Shown one piece after another: positions 52,900-60,567 of a DNA stretch of 64,000 nucleotides. Position 1 is the first letter of the stretch. The number at the start of each line of letters is the position of its first letter. Position numbers and translations under genes: made by a program. Location: contig CAWEOT010000006.1 of NCBI GenBank assembly GCA_963810775.1, positions 186,001 to 250,000 of the forward strand, written 5' to 3'. The notes below the pieces were generated by a model that was not told where the DNA came from, did not search any database, and saw nothing but the letters and a program-made list of their open reading frames with translations. The DNA comes from DATBVX01 sp963810775. GTDB taxonomy: Bacteria; Pseudomonadota; Gammaproteobacteria; Steroidobacterales; Steroidobacteraceae.

Positions 52900-54102
52900 T
52901 CAGGCCCGTTCGATCACGAGCGCAATGCCTTGACCGACACCGATGCACATGGTGCACAGTGCGTAGCTCTTGTGTGTTCGAAGGAGCTGGTACATCGCCG
53001 TGGTCGCGAGTCGCGCGCCACTGGCGCCAAGTGGGTGACCCAGGGCGATGGCGCCGCCGTTCGGATTGACGTGCTCGGCATCGTCCGCGATCCCGAGCAG
53101 GCGAAGCACCGCGAGCGATTGCGCGGCGAACGCCTCATTGAGCTCTATGACGTTCATCTGCGCCAGGTTCAAGTCGATGCGGGCCAGGACTTTGCGGGTC
53201 GCAGGCACGGGGCCGATGCCCATGATCCGGGGCTCGACGCCCGCCACGGCGGCGCCCACGACCCGCGCTCGGGGTTCGAGCTTGAAACGCCGGGCAGCCT
53301 GCTCGCTCGCGACGAGAAGCGCGCACGCGCCGTCGTTCACTCCCGAAGCGTTGCCGGCTGTCACGCTCCCACCGGCGCGAAATGGCGTCGCAAGCTTTGC
53401 GAGCGCTTCCAGCGTTGTTTCGCGTGGATGCTCATCACGACTGACAACGATCGGCTCGCCCTTCTTCGCCGGCAACGTCACGGGCACGATTTCCTCCGCG
53501 AAGAGTCCCGAGCTCTGAGCACGCAATGCGCGCTGCTGACTGCGCAGTGCAAAAGCGTCCTGGTCCGCACGCGACACCTTGAACTCGGCAGCGACGTTTT
53601 CGCCCGTTTCCGGCATCGAGTCGACACCGTATTGCTTTTTCATGATCGTGTTGACGAAACGCCAGCCGATCGTCGTGTCGAACATCTGCACATCGCGCGC
53701 AAACGGAGCCTCGCCCTTGGACATGACATAGGGCGCACGCGACATACTCTCGACGCCACCCGCGATCACGAGGTCGGCCTCGCCGGAGCGGATCATGCGG
53801 GCCGCGGTGGCCAACGCATCGAGGCCCGATCCGCACAGTCGGTTGATAGTCGCACCGGGCACATCCACTGGTAAGCCCGCAAGGAGCAATGCCATGCGCG
53901 CAACGTTGCGGTTGTCTTCCCCAGCCTGGTTCGCGCAGCCGTAAATCACATCGTCCACTGCTTTCCAGTCGACGCCCGGATTGCGGCTGATCAGCGCCTT
54001 GATGGGCAACGCGGCGAGATCGTCGGTGCGCACCGACGACAGTGCGCCACCGTAACGGCCGAAAGGCGTTCGAATCGCGTCGCAGATGAAGGCTTCAATC
54101 AT
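52900..54102 (-). CDS. paaJ: 3-oxoadipyl-CoA / 3-oxo-dehydrosuberyl-CoA thiolase
   Basis: A 400-residue thiolase from ATG 54102. The active-site cysteine lies in NRLCGSGLDALATAARMI, the histidine in GGAIALGHPLGASGARL, and the second cysteine in LCTMCIGVGQGIALV. The N-terminal IRTPFGRYGGALSSVRTDDL is typical of PcaF/PaaJ. It performs two thiolytic steps in phenylacetyl-CoA breakdown. Its start overlaps the stop of the thioesterase gene. Confidence 0.93.
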   Translation of the reverse strand: MIEAFICDAIRTPFGRYGGALSSVRTDDLAALPIKALISRNPGVDWKAVDDVIYGCANQAGEDNRNVARMALLLAGLPVDVPGATINRLCGSGLDALATAARMIRSGEADLVIAGGVESMSRAPYVMSKGEAPFARDVQMFDTTIGWRFVNTIMKKQYGVDSMPETGENVAAEFKVSRADQDAFALRSQQRALRAQSSGLFAEEIVPVTLPAKKGEPIVVSRDEHPRETTLEALAKLATPFRAGGSVTAGNASGVNDGACALLVASEQAARRFKLEPRARVVGAAVAGVEPRIMGIGPVPATRKVLARIDLNLAQMNVIELNEAFAAQSLAVLRLLGIADDAEHVNPNGGAIALGHPLGASGARLATTAMYQLLRTHKSYALCTMCIGVGQGIALVIERA

Positions 54103-54569
54103 GTGGCGGTCCCGGGAGCCTGATCGAGAAGGTTTCCCGCCACCTGCTGCGAGCGGCCGCGAAACAGCGCGATGCGCTCCCCCTTCTGGTTGATCACTTC
54201 GACCTGGTACAGCCCCGAGCGCCCCGAACGCCAAAGCTCGCTTGCCGTTGCGGTGAGCTCGTCAGCTTCGCGGGCAGGCGCGAGAAAATCGATCGAGCCG
54301 GCCGCGGCCAGCATATTCGCACCGTAGGAGTTGCATGCGAATGCAAATGCGGTGTCGGCGAGCGTGAAGACGAGACCACCGTGGCAAACGCGGTGACCGT
54401 TCACCATGTCAGGGCGCACGCGCATCGAAACCTTGGCGCGGCCTGGCGTCGTCTCGAGTATCCGGATCCCCAATGCGTGCGACGCCTTGTCTCCCGCGTA
54501 CAGCTTTTCAGCTGCCAGGCGCGCAGTTTCCATGCCGTCGGAGCGCGGTTCAGTCGATGACTTGTTCAT
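54099..54569 (-). CDS. paaI: PaaI-type hydroxyphenylacetyl-CoA thioesterase
   Basis: A 156-residue hot-dog thioesterase from ATG 54569 (17 bases after paaG, with GGAG upstream); an in-frame ATG at 54533 is an alternative. The core GHRVCHGGLVFTLADTAFAF matches PaaI, including the catalytic aspartate in ADTAF. PaaI rescues CoA from dead-end ring-hydroxylated intermediates. The N-terminal residues before METARLAAEKLY look weakly conserved. Confidence 0.9.
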   Translation of the reverse strand: MNKSSTEPRSDGMETARLAAEKLYAGDKASHALGIRILETTPGRAKVSMRVRPDMVNGHRVCHGGLVFTLADTAFAFACNSYGANMLAAAGSIDFLAPAREADELTATASELWRSGRSGLYQVEVINQKGERIALFRGRSQQVAGNLLDQAPGTAT

Positions 54570-54585
54570 CCCGTACGGCTCCGGA

Positions 54586-55374
54586 TCAATGCCCGACGAA
54601 CTTCGGCTCGCGTTTCGCGGTAAACGCGGCGACGCCTTCCGCGTAGTCAGCGGAACGACCGAGCTCACGTTGCAGATCGCGCTCCAGGTCGAGTTGCTCA
54701 CCGAGCGAATGATTCCAGGAGCTGTAGATCGCATGCTTGGTGCGCGCGAGCCCGAGCGTTGGCGCCTTTGCGAGGCGCGCCGCGAGCTCATCGACCACAC
54801 CGGCAAGCTCGTTGTCTTCGACACATCGCCAGATCAAGCCCCATGCGGCGGCTTGCTCGGCTGACAATTTCTCTCCCAGCAGTGCGAGGCCCATCGCGCG
54901 TACCGTGCCAACGAGCCGCGGCAGAGACCATGTGCCCCCAGAGTCTGGAACCAGCCCGAGCTTCGAGAATGCCTGCACGAAGCTCGCAGACCTCGCCGCG
55001 ATCACCAGATCACAGGCGAGCGCAATGTTCGCCCCGGCGCCTGCTGCGACACCGTTGACCGCCGCGATCACGGGTAGCGGTAGATTGCGCAAGGCGAGGA
55101 TCAGCGGCTTGTAGTTACGCTCGATAGATTCGCCGAGGTCTACACGTTCACCCGTGGGGGCGACGGCCCGGTCGGCGAGATCCTGGCCGGCGCAGAATCC
55201 CCGGCCGGCACCCGTGATCACCAGCACTCGTGCTTCGTGCTGAGTCACCTGCGACAACGCATCACGCACTTCGGAATGCATCGCCGTATTGAAACTGTTG
55301 AGCTTGTCGGGACGATTGAGCGTCAGCCGCGCGATGGCTGCTTCGATCGTGAACTGGATGTTTTCGTAGGCCAT
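54586..55374 (-). CDS. paaG: ring-1,2-epoxyphenylacetyl-CoA isomerase
   Basis: A 262-residue crotonase. CAGQDLADRAV and AVNGVAAGAGANIALACD form the CoA pocket, and LGLVPDSGGTWSLPRLVG is the PaaG-type active-site segment, with aspartate where hydratases have glutamate. It converts the ring epoxide to the oxepin-CoA, the substrate of PaaZ. It is 46 bases downstream of paaE; a small CTCCGG-N7-CCGGAG hairpin (55384-55402) lies in that gap. Confidence 0.92.
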   Translation of the reverse strand: MAYENIQFTIEAAIARLTLNRPDKLNSFNTAMHSEVRDALSQVTQHEARVLVITGAGRGFCAGQDLADRAVAPTGERVDLGESIERNYKPLILALRNLPLPVIAAVNGVAAGAGANIALACDLVIAARSASFVQAFSKLGLVPDSGGTWSLPRLVGTVRAMGLALLGEKLSAEQAAAWGLIWRCVEDNELAGVVDELAARLAKAPTLGLARTKHAIYSSWNHSLGEQLDLERDLQRELGRSADYAEGVAAFTAKREPKFVGH

Positions 55375-55420
55375 GCAGCGAGGCTCCGGAACGTCGCCGG
55401 AGAGTCCGGCGGGATTGCGC

Positions 55421-56500
55421 TCAGCGTTCGTCGTAGCTGACTTCGAGCTGTGGCGTAGTTGGCCGGGATTGGCAGGCGAGCACGAACCCCGCCTCCACTT
55501 CCCACGGCTCGAGGGCGTAATTCTGCGCCATTTCGACGGCGCCCTTCACCACCTTCGTGCGACACGTCGAGCAGACGCCAGCACGACATGAAAAGGGCAG
55601 GTCCAGGCCCGACCGCTCGGCCGCCTCGAGCACCGTTTCGCTATCAGGCTCCATCTCGAACGATCGCCGCCGACCGTCCATCACCACGGTCACCGTGGTC
55701 ACGCCCGCCTTCGCTTCGGTTGCGCTCCTGGCGATGGTCACGGGAGCAGGTGCCGGCGCTCCGGTGACGGTGAAGCGTTCCGAGTGAATCCTCTCCCCCG
55801 CCACGCCGAGCGCCTGCAAAGCGCCGGCGACCTGGTCGTTCATGTCGCCGGGACCGCAAACGAAGAACTCGTCCACGCTCCCGGCATCGAACAGCGAACG
55901 AGCAAGCTCACTCACCTTGCCAGCGTCGAGCCGCCCGTTGAAAAGCTCGACATCCTGCGGCTCGCCGCTGAACAGGAAATGCAGTGCCAGGCGCTCGAGA
56001 TTCCGGTCCTTCAGTGCCTGCAGCTCCTCGAGCAGCATGATTCGCGAAGTGGTGCGATTTCCATAGAAGAGGAATACACGGCTGTCCGGTGCATCGAGAG
56101 CGGCCCTTGCGATCGAGATGACGGGCGTGATGCCGCAGCCGGCCGCAAACGCCACGATCGTGCGACGCTGCCCGGCTGAAAGCCGCGTGTGGAAACTGCC
56201 ATTCGGTGTGAGGACCTCAAGTGTATCGCCGACTTGCACGTCGCGAGCGAGATATCCCGACATGCGGCCCCGATCGTGGAGGCGCGCCGCGATCCTGATG
56301 TCCTCATCGCCCGGTGCGCTGACGATCGAGTACGTCCGCCTCAACTCTTCGCCGTCCAGCAACGTGCGGATGCCAATGTGCTGGCCGGCCTCGAAGCGAT
56401 ACTGGTCACGCACTTCCGGCGGCACCGCGAACGTCAGGTAGATCGCTTCCTCGGGCTCGACCCGGAGCTCCGCAACTTTCAGGGGATGAAACTTGAGCAT
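55421..56500 (-). CDS. paaE: phenylacetyl-CoA epoxidase reductase subunit
   Basis: A 359-residue reductase from ATG 56500. FAD-binding RRTYSIVSAP, the NAD-binding stretch AFAAGCGITPVISIA and FFVCGPGDM mark the ferredoxin-NADP reductase module. The C-terminal 2Fe-2S domain has SCRAGVCSTCRTKV and the last cysteine in LACQSRP. It passes electrons from NADPH to the diiron centre of PaaA. The length is normal for PaaE (about 356). Confidence 0.95.
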   Translation of the reverse strand: MLKFHPLKVAELRVEPEEAIYLTFAVPPEVRDQYRFEAGQHIGIRTLLDGEELRRTYSIVSAPGDEDIRIAARLHDRGRMSGYLARDVQVGDTLEVLTPNGSFHTRLSAGQRRTIVAFAAGCGITPVISIARAALDAPDSRVFLFYGNRTTSRIMLLEELQALKDRNLERLALHFLFSGEPQDVELFNGRLDAGKVSELARSLFDAGSVDEFFVCGPGDMNDQVAGALQALGVAGERIHSERFTVTGAPAPAPVTIARSATEAKAGVTTVTVVMDGRRRSFEMEPDSETVLEAAERSGLDLPFSCRAGVCSTCRTKVVKGAVEMAQNYALEPWEVEAGFVLACQSRPTTPQLEVSYDER

Positions 56501-56519
56501 GCGCGCCGCGGCGAAGGGC

Positions 56520-57014
56520 TCAAATACACTTGAAGTGATCGAAGGGTTCGGCGCAGTCGAGGCACCGATAGTGCGCCTTGCAGGGCGTGGATCCGAATTC
56601 ACTGACGCGCTGGGTATGCGTCGAATCGCAACGTGGACAGGCGACGGTCGGCGCGGCGAACAGGTGACGCACCTGAGACACGGTTTTTTCCGGCGGCGCG
56701 ATTCCGAAAGCCTTGAGCTTGCGATGCCCTTCAGTGCTGATCCAGTCACTCGACCAGGGCGGTGACAGCACGTCGTCGATCTGCACGTTCTCGAAACCTG
56801 CGCTTCTCAATTGGCGCTCGATCAGGCCGCGGATGACTTCGGTTGCCGGGCACCCGGAATACGTGGGCGAAACACCGACATGGATCCCGCCTTCCTCGGC
56901 GCGCACGTGCCGGATGATGCCGAGATCGACGACCGACAGCACCGGGATCTCCGGATCCGGTACATGCTCAAGGAGGCGCCACACCACTGCTTCAGTGCTG
57001 TCGTGAGTTTTCAT
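56520..57014 (-). CDS. paaD: phenylacetyl-CoA epoxidase assembly protein PaaD
   Basis: A 164-residue protein from ATG 57014. The DUF59/MIP18-like domain has DPEIPVLSVVDLGIIRHV and SPTYSGCPATEVI. The C-terminal four-cysteine ribbon (CPRCDST, then CLDCAEPFDHFKC) is typical of PaaD. It is needed for maturation of the epoxidase Fe-S or diiron site. A long hairpin element sits directly upstream, between paaC and paaD. Confidence 0.93.
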   Translation of the reverse strand: MKTHDSTEAVVWRLLEHVPDPEIPVLSVVDLGIIRHVRAEEGGIHVGVSPTYSGCPATEVIRGLIERQLRSAGFENVQIDDVLSPPWSSDWISTEGHRKLKAFGIAPPEKTVSQVRHLFAAPTVACPRCDSTHTQRVSEFGSTPCKAHYRCLDCAEPFDHFKCI

Positions 57015-57018
57015 CTGC

Positions 57019-57158
57019 GTCCGAGACGGCCATGGGTCTGGGGGCAATGTGCCAACTCGGGCGGGCAATGTTTGCGGGGCTGCATTTTCAGTTAGCACCT
57101 TCATCGCGCGTGATCAGCCCTGAGTTGGCACATGCCCCCACCCATGGCCGTCTCGGAC
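57019..57158. repeat. long hairpin element in the paaC-paaD gap (shared-loop family, A)
   Basis: About 44 bases from 57019 (GTCCGAGACGGCCATGGGT, then GGGGGCA and TGTGCCAACTC) are inverted at 57118-57158 with only three short bulges. The loop contains CAATGTTTGCGGG at about 57066 and CGTGATC at about 57109. Both boxes recur, at nearly the same spacing, in the loop of the element at 63301-63461, whose stem is unrelated in sequence. In the operon transcript this would form a very stable stem. Confidence 0.85.
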
Positions 57159-57174
57159 CCAACCAAATCGCGAG

Positions 57175-57966
57175 TCACCACTGCGACCCCGGATAGGTTC
57201 GCTGCATGAACTGCATCTCCGCGAGCACGTAGCCGAGATGCTCGGAATGCTGTCCGCGCTTCCCATGCCACGGATAACTCACATCGGCTGGACGCGCTAG
57301 AGTCGCCTCGCGCAGCACGGCATCGATCCTCGCCAGCCAGCGCACATGAAGCTTCGATAGATCAGGCGCGACGCCGATGGCGGCCATTTGTTTATCCAGC
57401 GCATCGGGAGCAAACAGTTCCGCGGTGAAGCGCCACAGCTCATCGAGCGCGCTTTGTACTCGGCCCTTGCTCTCTTCCGTGCCATCGCCGAGCCGCACCA
57501 ACCAGTTGGCGCTGTAACGAAAGTGATACTGGGTTTCTTTGAGCGCCTTTGCCGCAATCTCCGCGAGCCTGCGATCCGTCGAATGCTGCAGCTCGCTATA
57601 AAGCTCGAGCTGCCAGGCATCGAGCAGGCATTGCCTCACGATAGTGCCGCCGAAATCGCCATTCGGCTGCTCGGCGAGTGCGACGTTGAAGAAATCACTT
57701 CCGTCGCGCAGGAACGCCAGCTGATCCTCGTTGCGACCGCGGCCCTCGAGCTCGCCCGCATAGGTGAGCAACAGGCGCGCCTGCCCGATGAGATCGAGCG
57801 AGAAGTTCGCGAGACCGAGGTCTTCCTCCAGCGCCGGCGCATGCCCGACCCACTCGCCAAGACGCTGGCCGAGAATCAGGCTGGTGTCGGCGAGACGCAG
57901 AACGTAGCGGGATCGCTCCGTATCGGACGCCGTGCTCGCGCTGCGCTTGGCCGCCGCCGGGCTCAC
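57175..57966 (-). CDS. paaC: phenylacetyl-CoA epoxidase structural subunit PaaC
   Basis: A 263-residue ferritin-like helical protein. DLGLANFSLDLIGQARLLL and LKETQYHFRYSANWLVRLGDG match PaaC, the non-catalytic partner of PaaA. The Ser/Ala-rich N terminus (about 18 residues) is dispensable-looking. It overlaps paaB by 4 bases. The complex resides in the cytoplasm. Confidence 0.94.
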   Translation of the reverse strand: MSPAAAKRSASTASDTERSRYVLRLADTSLILGQRLGEWVGHAPALEEDLGLANFSLDLIGQARLLLTYAGELEGRGRNEDQLAFLRDGSDFFNVALAEQPNGDFGGTIVRQCLLDAWQLELYSELQHSTDRRLAEIAAKALKETQYHFRYSANWLVRLGDGTEESKGRVQSALDELWRFTAELFAPDALDKQMAAIGVAPDLSKLHVRWLARIDAVLREATLARPADVSYPWHGKRGQHSEHLGYVLAEMQFMQRTYPGSQW

Positions 57967-58256
57967 AGGTTCTTGACCTCGTCCGGAATCGCGTAAAACG
58001 TCGGGTGCCGGTAGACCTTGTCCTTGGCCGGCTCAAAAAGCGCATCTGCCTGGTCCGGATCGGAGGCGATGATTTCGCTCGAGCGGACCACCCAGATGCT
58101 GATGCCTTCCTGGCGGCGTGTGTACACATCTCTTGCATGCTCGATCGCCATGCGCGCATCCACGGCGTGAATGCTGCCAACGTGCTTGTGCTCGAGCCCC
58201 GAGCGGGCGCGGATGAAGACTTCAAACAGCGGCCATTCCTGCTTTGCTTCACTCAT
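57963..58256 (-). CDS. paaB: phenylacetyl-CoA epoxidase subunit PaaB
   Basis: A 97-residue protein from ATG 58256. WPLFEVFIRARSGLEHKHVG and the segment ALFEPAKDKVYRHPTFYAIP are diagnostic of PaaB, which bridges PaaAC heterodimers. It lies 10 bases after paaA and overlaps paaC, as in the standard paaABCDE order. Confidence 0.95.
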   Translation of the reverse strand: MSEAKQEWPLFEVFIRARSGLEHKHVGSIHAVDARMAIEHARDVYTRRQEGISIWVVRSSEIIASDPDQADALFEPAKDKVYRHPTFYAIPDEVKNL

Positions 58257-58266
58257 GCTGTAGTCC

Positions 58267-59265
58267 TCATGCGGCTTGCGACTTCTCTCGCAGACGCTGC
58301 TTTTCGGCATATGCAAGCGCGGCCTCACGCACCCAGCGCCCCTTGTCCCAGGCATTCTGTCGCGCCTGCAGTCGCTCGCGATTGCAGGGACCGTTGCCCT
58401 TGAGCACGGCGTTGAACTCGTTCCAGTCGATCGGGCCGAAATGATAGTGCTGAGCCGACGCATCCCATTTGAGCTCGGGATCGGGAATCTTCAGCCCCAG
58501 GAAATCAGCTTGCGGTACCGTGATATCGATGAACTTCTGTCGCAGCTCATCATTGGTGAAGCGCTTGATCTTCCAGCGCATCGACTGCGCCGTGTGCTTG
58601 GACTGCGCATCGCTCGGGCCGAACATCATGATTGATGGCCACCACCAGCGATCGAGCGCGTCCTGCGCCATGCGCTTCTGCGCTTCCGTGCCGCGCGCCA
58701 GCGTCATCATGATCTCGAAGCCCTGGCGTTGGTGAAAGCTTTCTTCCTTGCAGATGCGCACCATGGCGCGTGCATAGGGACCGTATGAGCAACGACAGAT
58801 CGGGATCTGGTTCATGATCGCCGCGCCGTCGACCAGCCAGCCGATCGCTCCGACATCCGCCCAGGTCGGCGTCGGGTAGTTGAAGATGCTGGAGTATTTC
58901 GCCGCGCCCGACAGCAACTGCTCGAACATCTGGTCGCGGGAAATGCCCAGTGTCTCCGCGGCGCTGTAGAGATACATGCCGTGGCCGCCCTCGTCCTGGA
59001 CCTTCGCGATCAGCACCGCCTTGCGCTTGAGCGTCGGGGCGCGCGTGATCCAGTTGCCCTCGGGAAGCATGCCGACGATCTCGGAATGTGCGTGCTGGGA
59101 AATCTGCCGGATCAGGGTTTGCCGATAGGCATCCGGCATCCAGTCCTTGGGCTCGATCTTGTCATCCGCATCGACCTTGCCCTGGAAGCGCGCTTCGAGC
59201 GCCGCGCTGTCGCCTTCCTGGTGCAGGCAATCCTTACCGAGTGAATCGAGCCCCTGCGTATACAT
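58267..59265 (-). CDS. paaA: phenylacetyl-CoA epoxidase catalytic subunit PaaA
   Basis: A 332-residue ferritin-like diiron oxygenase. Iron-binding helices include QDEGGHGMYLYSAAE and CKEESFHQRQGFE. It forms the 1,2-epoxide of phenylacetyl-CoA with O2 and electrons from PaaE. The length matches the family (about 310-330). It follows the E2 gene by 19 bases, so it appears to be third in this operon. Confidence 0.95.
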   Translation of the reverse strand: MYTQGLDSLGKDCLHQEGDSAALEARFQGKVDADDKIEPKDWMPDAYRQTLIRQISQHAHSEIVGMLPEGNWITRAPTLKRKAVLIAKVQDEGGHGMYLYSAAETLGISRDQMFEQLLSGAAKYSSIFNYPTPTWADVGAIGWLVDGAAIMNQIPICRCSYGPYARAMVRICKEESFHQRQGFEIMMTLARGTEAQKRMAQDALDRWWWPSIMMFGPSDAQSKHTAQSMRWKIKRFTNDELRQKFIDITVPQADFLGLKIPDPELKWDASAQHYHFGPIDWNEFNAVLKGNGPCNRERLQARQNAWDKGRWVREAALAYAEKQRLREKSQAA

Positions 59266-59284
59266 GCCGTGCTCCGGATCTGGT

Positions 59285-60565
59285 TCAGCTCGCGGGCCAG
59301 CTCTGAAGCGTGTTGACCACCGCGCTCAGGAACGCGTTGCCCTGGAACGCATCGAGCGCCCGATGATCGATGGTGAGCGTGAGGTAGCACATCGGCCGCA
59401 CGCTCACGTTGTCGACGCCGTCGATCTGCTGCACGGTGAGGCGTCGCTGGATCCTGCCGACACCCATGATGGCGATCTGCGGTTGATTGATCACGATCGG
59501 CGCTGCGAGGAGGCTCCCGCTCACGCCATGGTTCGAGATCGTGAACGTTCCGCCTCGCACCGAATCCGGTGAGAGTTTCCCGTTGCGCGCCGCGGTCACG
59601 AGCTCGTTGAGCCGCGTCGCTATACCTAAGAGATCGAGCGTCTGCGCACGGTGAATCACGGGCACGATGAGCCCTTCGTTGCCGAGCGCCGTGCCGACGC
59701 CGATGTTGCAGTCGCCGAAGATCTCGAGCGTGTCGGAATGAAACGTGCTGTTGACTTCAGGTACTGCCTGCAGCCCCTTGACTGCCGCGGCGACCAGGTA
59801 CGCGGTGAAGGTGAGCTTGGCGCCGCGCGCTTCGAAGGCGGCAGCATGATGCGCCCGATGCGCGCTGACCCGTGTCATGTCAGCTTCGAACAGGGTCGTG
59901 ACATGAGGCGCGGCCGAAACGCTCGCCACCATGTGTTGAGCGATGCGCCGCCGGATGGCCGAGTGCGGAACGTGACGGCTCGCGAATGCACGGCCCACTG
60001 GTGATTCTGCCGACGACTCGCGCGCTGCGCGCGCCGGCGCTTCGGTAGCCCCAGCGCCTCTCCTATCCGGAACCGAATCATGGGTGCGACGAGTCGGTGG
60101 CTCGACCGGTGCTGGCTTGCTCGCAGGTCGGGCCTCGACGAAACGCGTGATGTCCTGCGCGGTGAGCCGGCCATCCTTGCCCGTGCCCGGAATCTGGCTC
60201 GCCTTCAGTCCGTGCTCGGTCAGCATTCGTCTCACCGCCGGGCTCAGCAGTCCTTCATCTGCTGCCTCCCTCTTTGTCGCAGCGGCAGCGGTCGTCGCAG
60301 TGGAGGCATGCTGGGTTGCGACCTTGCCTGGGGCAATACGCCCGAGGATCGCGCCGGGCTCTACAGACTCCGTCTCCTTGCGCAATACCTCGAGCAGCGT
60401 TCCTGATGCAGGAGCGGCGACCTCGACGGTCACCTTGTCAGTTTCGAGCTCGAGCAGCGGCTCGTGCTGGTTGACGGTGTCGCCGACGCGCTTGAACCAG
60501 CGCAGCACGACCGCTTCGGTCCCTTCCCGATCGGCGGGCGTGACGACATCCACGGTGCCGGCCAC
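59285..60565 (-). CDS. dihydrolipoamide acyltransferase E2 heading the paa operon
   Basis: A 426-residue E2 from GTG 60565. A single lipoyl domain has the lysine in LETDKVTVEVAAP. The E3-binding domain (LSPAVRRMLTEHGLKASQI) precedes a Pro/Ala linker, and the catalytic domain ends with IDHRALDAFQGNAFL, where histidine and aspartate of HxxxD are kept. It begins 2 bases after the fused E1 stop. It would transfer the acyl group made by that E1 to CoA. An aromatic acyl product is inferred from context, not from motifs. Confidence 0.9.
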   Translation of the reverse strand: MAGTVDVVTPADREGTEAVVLRWFKRVGDTVNQHEPLLELETDKVTVEVAAPASGTLLEVLRKETESVEPGAILGRIAPGKVATQHASTATTAAAATKREAADEGLLSPAVRRMLTEHGLKASQIPGTGKDGRLTAQDITRFVEARPASKPAPVEPPTRRTHDSVPDRRGAGATEAPARAARESSAESPVGRAFASRHVPHSAIRRRIAQHMVASVSAAPHVTTLFEADMTRVSAHRAHHAAAFEARGAKLTFTAYLVAAAVKGLQAVPEVNSTFHSDTLEIFGDCNIGVGTALGNEGLIVPVIHRAQTLDLLGIATRLNELVTAARNGKLSPDSVRGGTFTISNHGVSGSLLAAPIVINQPQIAIMGVGRIQRRLTVQQIDGVDNVSVRPMCYLTLTIDHRALDAFQGNAFLSAVVNTLQSWPAS

Positions 60566-60567
60566 GG

